This document shows positions 27,025 through 37,300 of a stretch of DNA of 64,000 nt, in pieces (the stretch's first letter is position 1; every line of letters starts with the position of its first letter). The stretch lies in NCBI GenBank assembly GCA_007280515.1, contig QYPL01000002.1, positions 1 to 64,000 on the forward strand, read 5' to 3'. The notes under the pieces are model-generated. The model did not search any database. It saw only the letters and a list, made by a program, of their open reading frames with translations, and had not been told where the DNA came from. Position numbers and translations under genes: made by a program. The stretch comes from Sediminibacterium sp. GTDB taxonomy: Bacteria; Bacteroidota; Bacteroidia; Chitinophagales; Chitinophagaceae.

Positions 27025-28326
27025 CTATTTCGATTGTATCGCATGAATTTTAGTTTGTCTTCCATCAATATAGTTAAATCGCATTCCATTAAAATAGCCA
27101 TTTTGTTCTAATGCTACTTTTACTGGCTTGTTCCAGCCTTCCAATGTATGCGTTGCATTTAATTCAATGGAGTAACAAGTATTGGCTTTCATCGTATAAT
27201 CGCCAGAGCCAGGTACTCCATTTTGGAAATCCCACATACCAATGGTAGTGCCTGCTGCGTGGCCATGAAACCCAATGGGATGTGTATAGATACTAGGGTT
27301 AATACCTGCAGCCTTTGCATTAGTTAAGGCTTGCTTTAAAATTTCATTACCCGATTTGCCCACTGCGAATTCATTGGTTAGAAAATCTTGTAATTGATTG
27401 GTCTTTGTAAAGGCTGCTTGCAAGGCAGCAGGTACTTCTTTTTCTGTAGGCAGTAAAACATAGGCCTGCTCTTGTACATCTGAATTCAATCTTAAATAAG
27501 TAATGCCAAAATCTACATGTAAAAAATCGCCTGGTCTAATCACATCATCTTTTTCATTTCTTACTCTTCTTTGAATTTCAATGGATGGATGGAACCATGT
27601 TATAAGGCCATTATCGCTTAGTTTTTGTCTAAACCACCAAACTAAGTCCTGCGTAGTAGTAACATTAGGCTTAATGACTTTATTACTAAAGCCTTCCTTA
27701 ATAATAGCGTGTGTTATTTTTAATAAGCTTGGATACAATTGCATTTCTTTTGCTGTTCTAGTTTCTAACCAACTCACCGCTAAAGGTTCTGCTGAAACTA
27801 CTTTTGCTTGCTCACCTGCATTTAAGCTTTGCATGAATTCTTGATACTCTGTATGATCTAAGCCATCGGCATGTCCATAATCGGCAGAAGTATTAATAGC
27901 AATTTTACTAGGGTTAAGCTTTCTTAATAAAGCAGTCAATGCATCCCACTGATTAGGGAAAGCAGCTACATCCCAGGCTGCAGCAATTTCTGTGCCCACT
28001 GCATACCTAGCCACTGCATACTTTTCAACCGTATTTTTTTCTTTATTTCTATAAAATACAAGCATAGTTCTACGACGCGCTGCTATCCACTCCGCTGGCA
28101 GCATGGTTCTTAGTATAGGGTCTTCATTATACTCTCTTGTTATAATTACCCAGCAATCCATTTGGGCACGATCCATTAAAGAGGGTAGTAAATTATTAAA
28201 GCGATCTGCTAATAATTCATTGACAATACTTGCTTGTTCTCGTAATGTTTTCACCTGGGCAGTAGCAGTCATAAAATTGGCGCCTACCAATAACTGTAAT
28301 ACGAGTATGTGTAAAATTTTACGCAT
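27025..28326 (-). CDS. Secreted M24-family metallopeptidase (Xaa-Pro peptidase-like)
   Basis: The 433-residue protein begins with a signal peptide ending MTATAQ. A creatinase-like N-domain is followed by a pita-bread M24 domain. Metal-ligand positions are visible: Asp in FLHVDFGITY and again in LNSDVQEQAY, His in HPIGFHGHAAG, Glu in CYSIELNA and Glu in VKVALEQNGYF. M24 enzymes of this form cleave Xaa-Pro bonds; the signal sequence puts this one in the periplasm, alongside the other exported peptidases here. It is divergent from a TonB receptor gene with 75 bases between starts. Confidence 0.85.
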   Translation of the reverse strand: MRKILHILVLQLLVGANFMTATAQVKTLREQASIVNELLADRFNNLLPSLMDRAQMDCWVIITREYNEDPILRTMLPAEWIAARRRTMLVFYRNKEKNTVEKYAVARYAVGTEIAAAWDVAAFPNQWDALTALLRKLNPSKIAINTSADYGHADGLDHTEYQEFMQSLNAGEQAKVVSAEPLAVSWLETRTAKEMQLYPSLLKITHAIIKEGFSNKVIKPNVTTTQDLVWWFRQKLSDNGLITWFHPSIEIQRRVRNEKDDVIRPGDFLHVDFGITYLRLNSDVQEQAYVLLPTEKEVPAALQAAFTKTNQLQDFLTNEFAVGKSGNEILKQALTNAKAAGINPSIYTHPIGFHGHAAGTTIGMWDFQNGVPGSGDYTMKANTCYSIELNATHTLEGWNKPVKVALEQNGYFNGMRFNYIDGRQTKIHAIQSK

Positions 28327-28388
28327 CGGATAAATTTGAATTATGATAAAATAGGTTCAACGAAAAACTGAATAACTAAATTAACTAC

Positions 28389-28396
28389 TAAATTTG
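28389..28396 (+). promoter_or_regulatory. Putative -7 element TAAATTTG before TonB receptor
   Basis: TAAATTTG matches TAnnTTTG exactly but ends only six bases before the ATG at 28402, so it would give an almost leaderless message. A second identical octamer at 28331-28338 would give a leader of about 60 bases. Neither has a clear TTG at the usual -33 distance. Confidence 0.3.
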
Positions 28397-28401
28397 CAAA
28401 T

Positions 28402-30465
28402 ATGGTTTTTTTAAGAAAATTTATGTCGGGAATTTTAGTTTTTGCTATGGCCACTGCATCTGGACAAGATACAAGCTATACCCAATTGACCACTATTGTG
28501 GTGTCTGCCAATAAGTTGAAAGAAAAAAGAATAGAATCGCCTCTAGCCATTTCCATTCTATCTCCCAAAACCATTGATGAAGCAAAAGCACAAAGAATTG
28601 ATTTTTTATTGAATAAAGTAAGTGGTGTGTATATGCCCACCATTGGCAATGAACAGCATATGATGTCCATTAGACAACCTATTTCCTTAAAAGGACTTTA
28701 TTTATACTTAGAAGATGGCATGCCCATTAGAACTAGCGGCTTATTTAGCAGCAATGCCCTTATTGAAATGAATAGCAGCAATATTCATAGCATTGAAATT
28801 ATTAAAGGCCCCGCCTCCGCTCTTTATGGCGCGGAAGCCATAGGAGGCGTGGTGAATATATTAACTACCCCTGTGCCTAGTAAAGCCAATGCTTTTATAA
28901 GTACACAAATAAATAATACAGGTTATAAAAAAATAGATTTGAGCTGGGGCGCTCCCACCAAAACAGGTGGCTGGAATATTATGGGTGCTTGGACGGATCA
29001 AAAAAAGGGTATTACCGAATACAGCGATTTTAATAAAAAAGCATTGAGTGTAAAAAGAAATTTTAGGGTAAACGATAAATTAAAGGGATATCAAAACCTT
29101 CAATATATTAATTACTATACTCAAATGACAGGTTCCTTAGATAGTATTAAGTTTTTTCAGAAAAATTTTGGTACACAACAAAGCTTCACTTTTAGAAAAA
29201 TTGATGCGCTTCGTTTTAGACAAAACCTAGACTACAACTGGAATGCGCATTCTAATACTACCCTTAATTTCATGTATCGAAACAATACCATGGACCAGAA
29301 CCCTACTTATTCAATTGCGTCTACATCCAACCCCACAAAATTTAAAGGCCAGGTAAATAGTAACCATTTTGATGCCTATGTACTAGACCTTCAACATGTA
29401 TGGAGCATTCCATTTTTGAATAGTAAAATAATGTTGGGTGGTTATTGGGATATTACCCATCAAAATTTAATTGCCCACTACATAGATATTATAAAGGACA
29501 CCACCATTGGTAAATACATAAAATATACTTATCCAACTAGGGATTCACTTATTACCAATTACAATACTCAAATTAGTAATAAAGCCATTTACTTTAATTA
29601 TATCGCCAATTTGAATAAGGCTATTCGTTTGAACATGACCCTGCGTTACGACAATTTTGAATACCTTTTCAACAACTTGCTTTCCCTTGGAACGCCTTCT
29701 GCAAAAAATAATTTTACACAATTCACACCTAAATTAGGACTTACTTACAACCTCAAAAATTGGGGTAGTTATTTTAATTACAGCAAAGGTTTTGTTCCTC
29801 CTCAAATAACCGAAATATACAATGCCATTAGAGTGCCTTATTTATTACCTCAAAGTTTTTCTAATATAGAAATAGGCTCTTGGTATCAAAGTAAAAAAAT
29901 AAGTGCTGAAATTTCCATTTATTCTTTACAAGGGAATAATGAAATTATTTCAGTGAGACAAACAGATGGTGTAAACTTAAATCAAAACTCAGGCGCTACA
30001 AGCCATATGGGTATTGAATATCAAGTACGCTATCAATTAATGCCAAGTATGGAAATTACCCTTAATGGCTCTAATACACGTCATAAATATTTAAACACCA
30101 ATATTAAAGGCGTGGATGTAAGTGGTAAAGAAATGAATGCGGCCCCGCATGTATTAAACAACCTAGGTATTGCTTGGAAGCCTACTAAACGAGTGCGAAC
30201 TGCACTGGAATGGATACATCAATCAAGTTATTATATGGATGAAACCAATGCCACTCATTATCCTGGATTTGATTTAGTCAATGCAAGGTTCGGACTTCAA
30301 TTAGGGAAATCGGAAATTTGGTTGAATGTATTAAACCTTACCAATACTTATTATTCCACTATGGCTACCAAAAACTTCAGTGTAAAAGGAAGCAGCGCCT
30401 ACTCTTATTATTTAGGAGAACCCAGGGCCATTACCATTGGTTGGAAATGGTATATAATAAAATAA
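28402..30465 (+). CDS. TonB-dependent outer-membrane receptor
   Basis: The 687-residue receptor starts with a signal peptide (MVFLRKF...ASGQ). A plug domain holds TTIVVSANKLKEKRIES as TonB-box region, GLYLYLEDGMPIRTSG and IEIIKGPASALYGAEAIGGV, then a barrel with many aromatic strands ends in RAITIGWKWYIIK. No carboxypeptidase-like N-terminal extension is present, unlike SusC types, so a metal-chelate, cobalamin or similar ligand is likely. It appears to be a single gene with its own terminator. Its ligand is unknown; the flanking M24 gene gives no clear hint. Confidence 0.87.
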   Translation: MVFLRKFMSGILVFAMATASGQDTSYTQLTTIVVSANKLKEKRIESPLAISILSPKTIDEAKAQRIDFLLNKVSGVYMPTIGNEQHMMSIRQPISLKGLYLYLEDGMPIRTSGLFSSNALIEMNSSNIHSIEIIKGPASALYGAEAIGGVVNILTTPVPSKANAFISTQINNTGYKKIDLSWGAPTKTGGWNIMGAWTDQKKGITEYSDFNKKALSVKRNFRVNDKLKGYQNLQYINYYTQMTGSLDSIKFFQKNFGTQQSFTFRKIDALRFRQNLDYNWNAHSNTTLNFMYRNNTMDQNPTYSIASTSNPTKFKGQVNSNHFDAYVLDLQHVWSIPFLNSKIMLGGYWDITHQNLIAHYIDIIKDTTIGKYIKYTYPTRDSLITNYNTQISNKAIYFNYIANLNKAIRLNMTLRYDNFEYLFNNLLSLGTPSAKNNFTQFTPKLGLTYNLKNWGSYFNYSKGFVPPQITEIYNAIRVPYLLPQSFSNIEIGSWYQSKKISAEISIYSLQGNNEIISVRQTDGVNLNQNSGATSHMGIEYQVRYQLMPSMEITLNGSNTRHKYLNTNIKGVDVSGKEMNAAPHVLNNLGIAWKPTKRVRTALEWIHQSSYYMDETNATHYPGFDLVNARFGLQLGKSEIWLNVLNLTNTYYSTMATKNFSVKGSSAYSYYLGEPRAITIGWKWYIIK

Positions 30466-30490
30466 GAAGCTTATTGGGCTTCTTATTTTA
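30459..30490 (+). terminator. Intrinsic terminator overlapping the receptor stop codon
   Basis: AAAATAAGAAGC (30459-30470) pairs perfectly with GCTTCTTATTTT (30478-30489) around TTATTGG. The stop codon (30463-30465) lies inside the left arm. A short T-rich tail follows, so termination is likely but the tail is weaker than the one at 38827. Confidence 0.7.
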
Positions 30491-30548
30491 TTCGAATAAT
30501 ATATAGTGATATTATAATCTTCTAGATAAATTTTATACTAGATAAAAA

Positions 30549-31382
30549 TTATTGATTAATTCTAATTCTCATACCTCCCATGCCACCGCCTTTTTGCATG
30601 TCTTCCATAATTTTTTTCATACTATCTGCAAACTGTGCACGGTTCATCTTATCTCCTTTAGTAGGTTGCTTTAATTCTTTAACAGCATATTTAGCTGTAA
30701 ACTCAGAAGCGGTAATTACATTACCCCCATTACTACTATTTACTTCTAAAATAGCACCAGGTAAACCAGCATAAGCATCGGGTCCAACAGATACAGGAAT
30801 AGATTCTGTATACCAAACTACTAATTCTTCTTCTTTGGGTTTTGCAGGTGCTGCAGTATCTGTAGTATTTCTATTTCTTCCACCGCCGCCGCCAAAACGC
30901 ATATTCATTTGTTGTGGCGTAATCATGGTAGTTGCTTTTTTACAAACAAACTTAGCAATGGTTTTAGTTTCTTCCGATAATTTCCAGTTAATAGGTTTTA
31001 AAGAATCTACAATTAAAAAATCTTTCTCAAACAAGGAACGAGCTTCATATTGCATTTGATTGGGTATATCGGTATAGGTAGCTGTTTCAGGCATTCTAAA
31101 GTTAAAACGTCCCCCTCTTTCTCCGCCGCCTCCGCCGCTATTAGCAAAGGGATCTGGAGCATCTTCTTCTGGTATGGTTTTAAACATACTTGCCTGCTCA
31201 TTAAATAAGAGTTCAAATTTTTCTGTTCTGAACTCAGGAATACGAGCCCTCATTTCAGGGTCGGTGATCATTCTATACATGTTAATTTTTCTCTCGAAAA
31301 TTAACTTCCCTTCTTTTACTTGTGCAAAAGAACTTGTAATGGCTACTAGGGCCAATGTAAGTACTAAGAATATTTTACGCAT
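30549..31382 (-). CDS. GLPGLI-family secreted protein
   Basis: The 277-residue protein has a signal peptide ending SSFAQ and the hallmark family motif as AGLPGAILEV, preceded by VVWYTESIPVSVGPDAYAG. It includes two Gly-rich runs (GGGGGERGGRF and FGGGGGRNRN) and a Met/Gly-rich end (GGGMGGMRIRI). GLPGLI proteins of Bacteroidota are exported and usually encoded next to an outer-membrane receptor-like protein, as here with 48 bases between genes. No enzymatic residue set is known to me. The Gly-rich insertions match those of its partner, hinting at interaction. Confidence 0.85.
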   Translation of the reverse strand: MRKIFLVLTLALVAITSSFAQVKEGKLIFERKINMYRMITDPEMRARIPEFRTEKFELLFNEQASMFKTIPEEDAPDPFANSGGGGGERGGRFNFRMPETATYTDIPNQMQYEARSLFEKDFLIVDSLKPINWKLSEETKTIAKFVCKKATTMITPQQMNMRFGGGGGRNRNTTDTAAPAKPKEEELVVWYTESIPVSVGPDAYAGLPGAILEVNSSNGGNVITASEFTAKYAVKELKQPTKGDKMNRAQFADSMKKIMEDMQKGGGMGGMRIRINQ

Positions 31383-31430
31383 ATTGTTTATTTTAAAAAT
31401 TGTATTTTAATAAAGATTTACTAAAGATAA

Positions 31431-34241
31431 TTAATTCATACGAATCATCACATTTCTAGGACCACCGCCGCCTAAACCCGATTTCTGCAAGCTATATATA
31501 AAGCTTACTAAGAAGTACTGGTTAATTACATTGTATTGTTGGTCAACAATTTGGTTCTGCGATACATTTCTGCTAATACCCGCATTTTTATTCAAGAGGT
31601 CAAAGGCGCTCACTCTTAATTCTGCTTTTTTATTCTTCATGAAAAACTTAGAAAAGCTCGCATTCCAAATGGGGATAGAAGTATTATACCCCGCTGCTCT
31701 TCCAGAGTTTATAGTATAGGTAAAGCTTTGATTCAATAAAAAGTTTTTAGGCAGGTAATTATTCATCTCTGCACTAAATACTTTGGTTAAATAGTTAGTA
31801 TTCAAACCTGCGTTAATAGCGTTATTGGTTTTGCTATAAGAATATCTAGTAGAAAAATCTATATCAATCACTTCATCTAATTGAAAGTTATAAGATACAG
31901 AAGGCCCTACTGTTTTAGTGATAATGGTATTTAACAAGGCATTGGAATAAGATATATTATTACTCATGCCGCCATTTAAACCGAAATTAACTCTTGAATA
32001 TATTTTCTTTAAGCCAAAACCATAGTTTACACTACCATTGACACGGTAAGCACCATTCACGTTCACAGGCCTTGACAAAGTAACCCTGCTAGGTAAAATA
32101 CTATCATAGTTTACTATAGAATTATTAGTAGCAGCCGCATTTAAGTTTGCAAAGAAATTACGTCCTGATATAATTTTAGAAGAGAAGAAACGCATATTTA
32201 AATTGTGTACATAACTTCTTTTCAAATCGGGGTTACCAATAGTTTGTCTATTGATATTACTTTGATCAAGTACGGGTTGCAACTGCGTTAAAGAAGGTTG
32301 ATTAGTGGAAGTACGGTAATTAATATTCAAGTTCTTTGTTTGAGAGAAATTATACTGATACATGGCTGAAGGCAAGATGTCCTGAAAGCCTTGATTTAAT
32401 TTTGAATTCGCACTCACATTCTCCCCTATTAACTTGGCACTTTGTAAAGAAAAGCCAGTTGAAAAATTATACTTTTTTTGATTGGTTCTATAATTCATAC
32501 CGCCTCCAGTGTAGGTATACTCGCTATTGTATTCGTTGGTAAGCCTTGTATTTAATTGATCATAGCTTGAACTACCCGTATTCTTATCATATACTTTCTT
32601 ACTTGTTTTACCAATGCTTTGACTTAAATAAGCATTGAATTCAAGTAATGATTTTTTACCCAAGGGCTCGGTATATACTACATTGGCTGAATAAGTAATA
32701 GTATTACCTTTTCTAATATTACGTTGGTCTAAAACTGAGTCTTTTAGCAAAGCCCCTCCATTTCCATAGGTAAATTGATCGGTGTATTGGCTACCCGTTG
32801 AATTAGATTCATTATAACTATTGGTAATGGTAGATGAAATAGTTCTTCCTTTTTTAGCAAACTTTTTTCTTAATAATAAATTACTTGCAGCATTACTTGC
32901 ATCTGTTACACTAGTGGATGCAGAACGAGTCGCATTGGTTTTAGTTTTAAAAGCGTCGGGTAAAAAAGTTTCGGTGGTATCATAAGATTCTGAAGTCCCA
33001 TGTTGCTTTCCAATACTTGGTGTAAATTTATAAGAAAAAGTTTCTGATACTTTTTGGTCAATAGTACTACCATAACTTTGTTGTTGGTTTCTAGCAACGC
33101 TTCTTGAACTTGAACTTCTATTGAATAAATTACCTGGTGTTAAATTTTGTGTGTAAGAATTACTAATATTATTACGCTCTATATCATTCAATGAAAAATT
33201 AGCATTGAAATTTGTTTTCTTTTCATTAAATAAATTAGAATAATTACCACCGCCTGAAAGCGTTGTGGCTACTCCTTGTGCGTTGTTATCGGTTCCACCG
33301 CCGCCGCCAAAATTAAGTGTAATTCCACCGCCACCACCACCTGGTCTTCCGCCGCCACCTCCAGAAAAATTGGAAATGTCTCTACTCGAAAAGCCTTGCC
33401 TATTGGTATTATTGGCAGTTCCTATTAATGAGTATTGTTCGTCATTATTTAATCTATTCCAATTGCCTTGTGCATCAAACCTACTAGGTGTGCCTGCGCC
33501 TCCTGTTAATTTTCCAAAATTGGATTGGTTTCTATCTTTCTTTACTTTTAAATTTATGGCCGTCTCTTCTGTTCCATCATCAATGCCTGTAAACATGGCT
33601 TGATCCGATTTACGATCATAAACTTGTATTTTATCAATCGCATCTGCAGGTAAATTTTTAGTAGCCATTTTAGGATCTCCTGTAAAAAATTCTTTACCAT
33701 TCACAAATACCTTAGTCACTGTTTTTCCATTCACTGTAATACCACCCGATTTATCTACTTCAATGCCTGGCATTTTTTTCAATAAATCTTCTACTACTGC
33801 ATTAGGTGGTGTTTTGAAATTTTCTGCATTGAACTCAATAGAGTCGCCGTTAATAACTACTGGAGGCCTGCGCGCCGTAACTGTGACAGATGTCATTTTA
33901 CTAGCATCTTCCAAATAAATATTATTAAGATTTAACACAGGAGTAGCGCCTGTTTTAAAAGCAAACCATTGTTGTTGATAGCCTACATATGAAATAGACA
34001 ATAAATATTTTCCAGCAGGTACATTTTTAATAGTGAAAAGCCCTTGGTCATTACTTCTAGCAAAACTTACTAAAGAAGAGTCCTTTGAACGAACTAAAGA
34101 AACCGTTGCATAAGGCAGGGCTCTTTTAGCGACACTATCCATAATCGTTCCTTCAATTTGAACATTCTGAGCCATGGATACATAACTCATTAGTAACAAG
34201 CTATTTAAAATAAGAAGGCTTAGTATACTGGTTTTTTTCAT
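31431..34241 (-). CDS. TonB-receptor-like outer-membrane beta-barrel protein with CarboxypepD-like N-domain
   Basis: The 936-residue protein starts with a signal peptide ending YVSMAQ. A carboxypeptidase-regulatory-like beta-sandwich (VQIEGTIMDSVAKRALPYAT, VPAGKYLLSISYVGY) and a plug follow (VVEDLLKKMPGIEVDKSGGI, DAIDKIQVYDRKSD). A Gly-rich run near residues 290-325 contains GGGGGRPGGGGGG. The remainder is an outer-membrane barrel of the OMP_b-brl_3 kind. This protein type commonly pairs with GLPGLI. It may transport or secrete rather than import a nutrient; no ligand can be deduced. It is first in its two-gene operon. Confidence 0.83.
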   Translation of the reverse strand: MKKTSILSLLILNSLLLMSYVSMAQNVQIEGTIMDSVAKRALPYATVSLVRSKDSSLVSFARSNDQGLFTIKNVPAGKYLLSISYVGYQQQWFAFKTGATPVLNLNNIYLEDASKMTSVTVTARRPPVVINGDSIEFNAENFKTPPNAVVEDLLKKMPGIEVDKSGGITVNGKTVTKVFVNGKEFFTGDPKMATKNLPADAIDKIQVYDRKSDQAMFTGIDDGTEETAINLKVKKDRNQSNFGKLTGGAGTPSRFDAQGNWNRLNNDEQYSLIGTANNTNRQGFSSRDISNFSGGGGGRPGGGGGGITLNFGGGGGTDNNAQGVATTLSGGGNYSNLFNEKKTNFNANFSLNDIERNNISNSYTQNLTPGNLFNRSSSSRSVARNQQQSYGSTIDQKVSETFSYKFTPSIGKQHGTSESYDTTETFLPDAFKTKTNATRSASTSVTDASNAASNLLLRKKFAKKGRTISSTITNSYNESNSTGSQYTDQFTYGNGGALLKDSVLDQRNIRKGNTITYSANVVYTEPLGKKSLLEFNAYLSQSIGKTSKKVYDKNTGSSSYDQLNTRLTNEYNSEYTYTGGGMNYRTNQKKYNFSTGFSLQSAKLIGENVSANSKLNQGFQDILPSAMYQYNFSQTKNLNINYRTSTNQPSLTQLQPVLDQSNINRQTIGNPDLKRSYVHNLNMRFFSSKIISGRNFFANLNAAATNNSIVNYDSILPSRVTLSRPVNVNGAYRVNGSVNYGFGLKKIYSRVNFGLNGGMSNNISYSNALLNTIITKTVGPSVSYNFQLDEVIDIDFSTRYSYSKTNNAINAGLNTNYLTKVFSAEMNNYLPKNFLLNQSFTYTINSGRAAGYNTSIPIWNASFSKFFMKNKKAELRVSAFDLLNKNAGISRNVSQNQIVDQQYNVINQYFLVSFIYSLQKSGLGGGGPRNVMIRMN

Positions 34242-34267
34242 ATTGGCGAAATTACGATTCCATTCGT

Positions 34268-34292
34268 AAATAGGCCAATTTTAGGCCTATTT
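34268..34292. promoter_or_regulatory. 9-base inverted repeat between divergent genes
   Basis: AAATAGGCC (34268-34276) and GGCCTATTT (34284-34292) are perfect inverted copies around AATTTTA. The element lies 26 bases from the start of the minus-strand outer-membrane gene and about 110 bases before the plus-strand amidohydrolase gene. Lacking a strong T-run, it looks more like an operator or leader hairpin than a terminator. Confidence 0.4.
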
Positions 34293-34399
34293 TGGTTGGT
34301 TTTTATATAAAGAACGCCATTTATTGATAAACGGCAATTCAAAGGCAATTTTGGTGTCTATTTTTTCACCTATTTAGCTAACTTTCAAAAAAATTACCC

Positions 34400-37300
34400 A
34401 TGAGAAAATATACAATTACCTGCGTTTTGAGTTGGACGCTATTATTGATGTTTGGTTTAACCAGCAGCTATGCACAACTAAAAACAAATACTGTAAAAGA
34501 CAGCACTATCTTTACGAATTTTAAAGGCATGCCTTTAAAAGCAACACGTGCCATACCTATGAAAACCAGCGAAGGCACTTGGACCTCTTTAGCGATTAGC
34601 CCCGATGGTAAAACTTTATTGTTTGATTTAATGGGAGATATTTATAGCATGCCCATAGAAGGTGGTAAAGCAACAGCTATCACAAAGGGTTTGGCTTATG
34701 ATAATCATCCTAGCTATAGCCCAGATGGTAAAAGAATTTTATTTATTTCAGATAGAGGCGGTGCAGAAAATTTATGGTATATCGATATTGCTAAAAAAGA
34801 TACGGTTGCTTTAACAGATGATCAAAATCAAAATTTTCCGGGGGCTGTCTATACACCCGATGGTAATTATATAGTGTATACCAAAGGAAGGAGAAATACA
34901 AAATTATATTTAATGCATAAAAATGGAGGTGCGGGTACAAATTTAATTTCTTTACCTGCTGCCTTAAAAACAATTGATCCTGCAGTAAGTGCAGATGGAA
35001 GATATATTTATTATTCTTCAAGAATGAGTGCTTGGAACTATAATGCGATGTTGCCTCAATACAGTATTGGTGTGTATGACAGAGAAAAAGGAACCACGCG
35101 TACCATTGCCTCAAGATATGGTTCTGCTTTCACCCCTGTTCTTTCTAAAGATGGCAAGTGGATGGTATACGGAACAAGATTTGAAGATAAAACTGGACTA
35201 GTGAAACGTAATTTAAATACAGGTGAAGAAACATGGTTGGCCTACCCTGTGCAAAGAGATGATCAAGAATCGATTGCTGTATTAGGGGTATTACCTACAA
35301 TGACATTCACACCTGATAGTAAAAATTTATTAGCTTCTTATGGTGGAAAAATTCATAGTATTGATATTGAAACCGCTGCTCAAAAAGAAATTAGTTATAC
35401 AGTGGAGGCAAAAATTGAAATGGGACCAGAAGTACTTTTCAAATATCCTATTAAAGATACCAGTGCAGCACAAGCCACTCAAATTAGAGATGCAGTTCCT
35501 TCAGCGGATGGAAAAAAATTAGCCTTTACCGTGTTAAATAAATTATACGTAATGGACTATCCAAATGGAACACCTAAAAAATTAACTACTAATAATTTTA
35601 CAGAAGCGCAACCTATTTGGAATGCGAATGGTAAGACCATTTATTTTGCAACCTGGTCTGAAAATGGGGGTAGTATTAGAAGTATTGATATTGCTTCAGG
35701 CAAAGAGACATTACTTACTAAAGAAAACGCTTTATACCAAGGCCTAGCCATTAACGAAGTAAAAAATAGAATTGTATTTAATAGAACCACTGTTCAAAAA
35801 TTTAAAGATTCAAAAAACCCTACCTATAATGATGATGAAGATGAACTTTGTTGGTTAGATTTAAAGGATGGCAGTATTCATGTGATTGATAAAGCCAATG
35901 GGCGCAGCAATGCTCATTTTGTGAATGGAGAAGACCGTATTTATTTAAATAATAATGGAAAATTAGTTTCTATTCAATGGGATGGAGGAGATGAAAAAGA
36001 AATTGTAAAAATTACAGGCATTACTACTTTTGGGAGCATCGCTCAACATAAAGGAAAACCGGTAGCAGATGTTTTAGACATGGTAGAAGACGAGGAAGAT
36101 GCAGCGAAAGAAAATAATCCTGCTTCAAGTGCCAATACTATTTTAATGTCTCCATTAGGAAAAGCAGCTATTGCACAAGTGAATAATAACATTTATTATA
36201 TCACTATTCCACAAGCGGGTAAGTTAATAGACATTTCTGTAGCAGATGCTAAAAGTGCAGCCTTCCCTAGTAAACTCTTAACCGAGATGGGTGGCGAGTT
36301 TCCAAGCTGGGAAGCAAATGGTAAAATTATACATTACAGTTTAGGTGCTGCACATTTTACTTATGATATAGACGCTTCTTATGCATTTGATGATAGCTTA
36401 GCCATGGCTAAAAAAGCAGAAGAAGCTATCAAAAAAGATACAACAACTAAAGACAGTACTAAAAAAGAAACAGCGAAGAAAGCGGAGAAGAAAGAAGACC
36501 CTAAATACAAGGCTACTGAAAATTGGGTGAAAGTATTTTATGAAAAAGATATGCCTAATTCACATATGCTGTTAACCAATGCAAGAATCATTACCATGAA
36601 AGGTGATGAAGTCATTAGCAAAGGAGATATTTATATTGTCAATAATAGAATCAAAGCCATTGGAAAAACGGGAAGTTTAAAAGTGGAAACTGGAACAGAG
36701 AGAGTGAATGTAGCAGGCAAAACAATTATTCCTGGTTTTGTAGATACACATTCTCATATGTGGCCAAGCTGGGGTATTCATAAAACACAGGCTTGGGTAT
36801 ATGCAGCCAACTTAGCTTATGGTGTCACTACAACACGTGATCCACAAACGGCTACTACCGATGTATTAACTTATAGCGATATGGTAGATGCTGGTATGAT
36901 GATGGGCCCAAGAGTGTATTCAACCGGACCTGGTGTAGGTTATTGGGCATATAACTTAAAAGATTCGGCACAAGCAGAATCGGTATTAAGTCAGTACAGT
37001 AAATACTATAATACAAAGTATATTAAAATGTATTTAGTAGGGAATCGTAAACACAGACAATGGGTAATACAGGCTGCTAAAAATCAAAAATTAATGCCGA
37101 CTACTGAAGGCGGTCTTGATTTTAAATTAAATATGACTAATTTATTAGATGGCTATCCTGGACACGAGCACTCTATTCCTATTTATCCTTTATATGATGA
37201 TGTGGTGAAAACAATTGCTGCATCTAAAATGACAGTTACCCCTACTTTACTAGTTTCGTATGGTGGACCATGGGCAGAGAACTATTATTATGAAAATGAA

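Noticed and set aside
28311..28322. 12-base palindrome GTAAAATTTTAC near the M24 start
   Set aside because: It lies inside the coding start and is AT-rich; a chance palindrome is likely.
33265..33603. Proline-rich open frame on plus strand inside the outer-membrane receptor gene
   Set aside because: It is the antisense reading of the Gly-rich codons in the real minus-strand gene; no start context and no independent evidence.
34351..34386. Promoter-like TTG with TAACTTTC before the amidohydrolase fusion
   Set aside because: The -7 has a wrong last base and the spacing of 25 is beyond the usual range.
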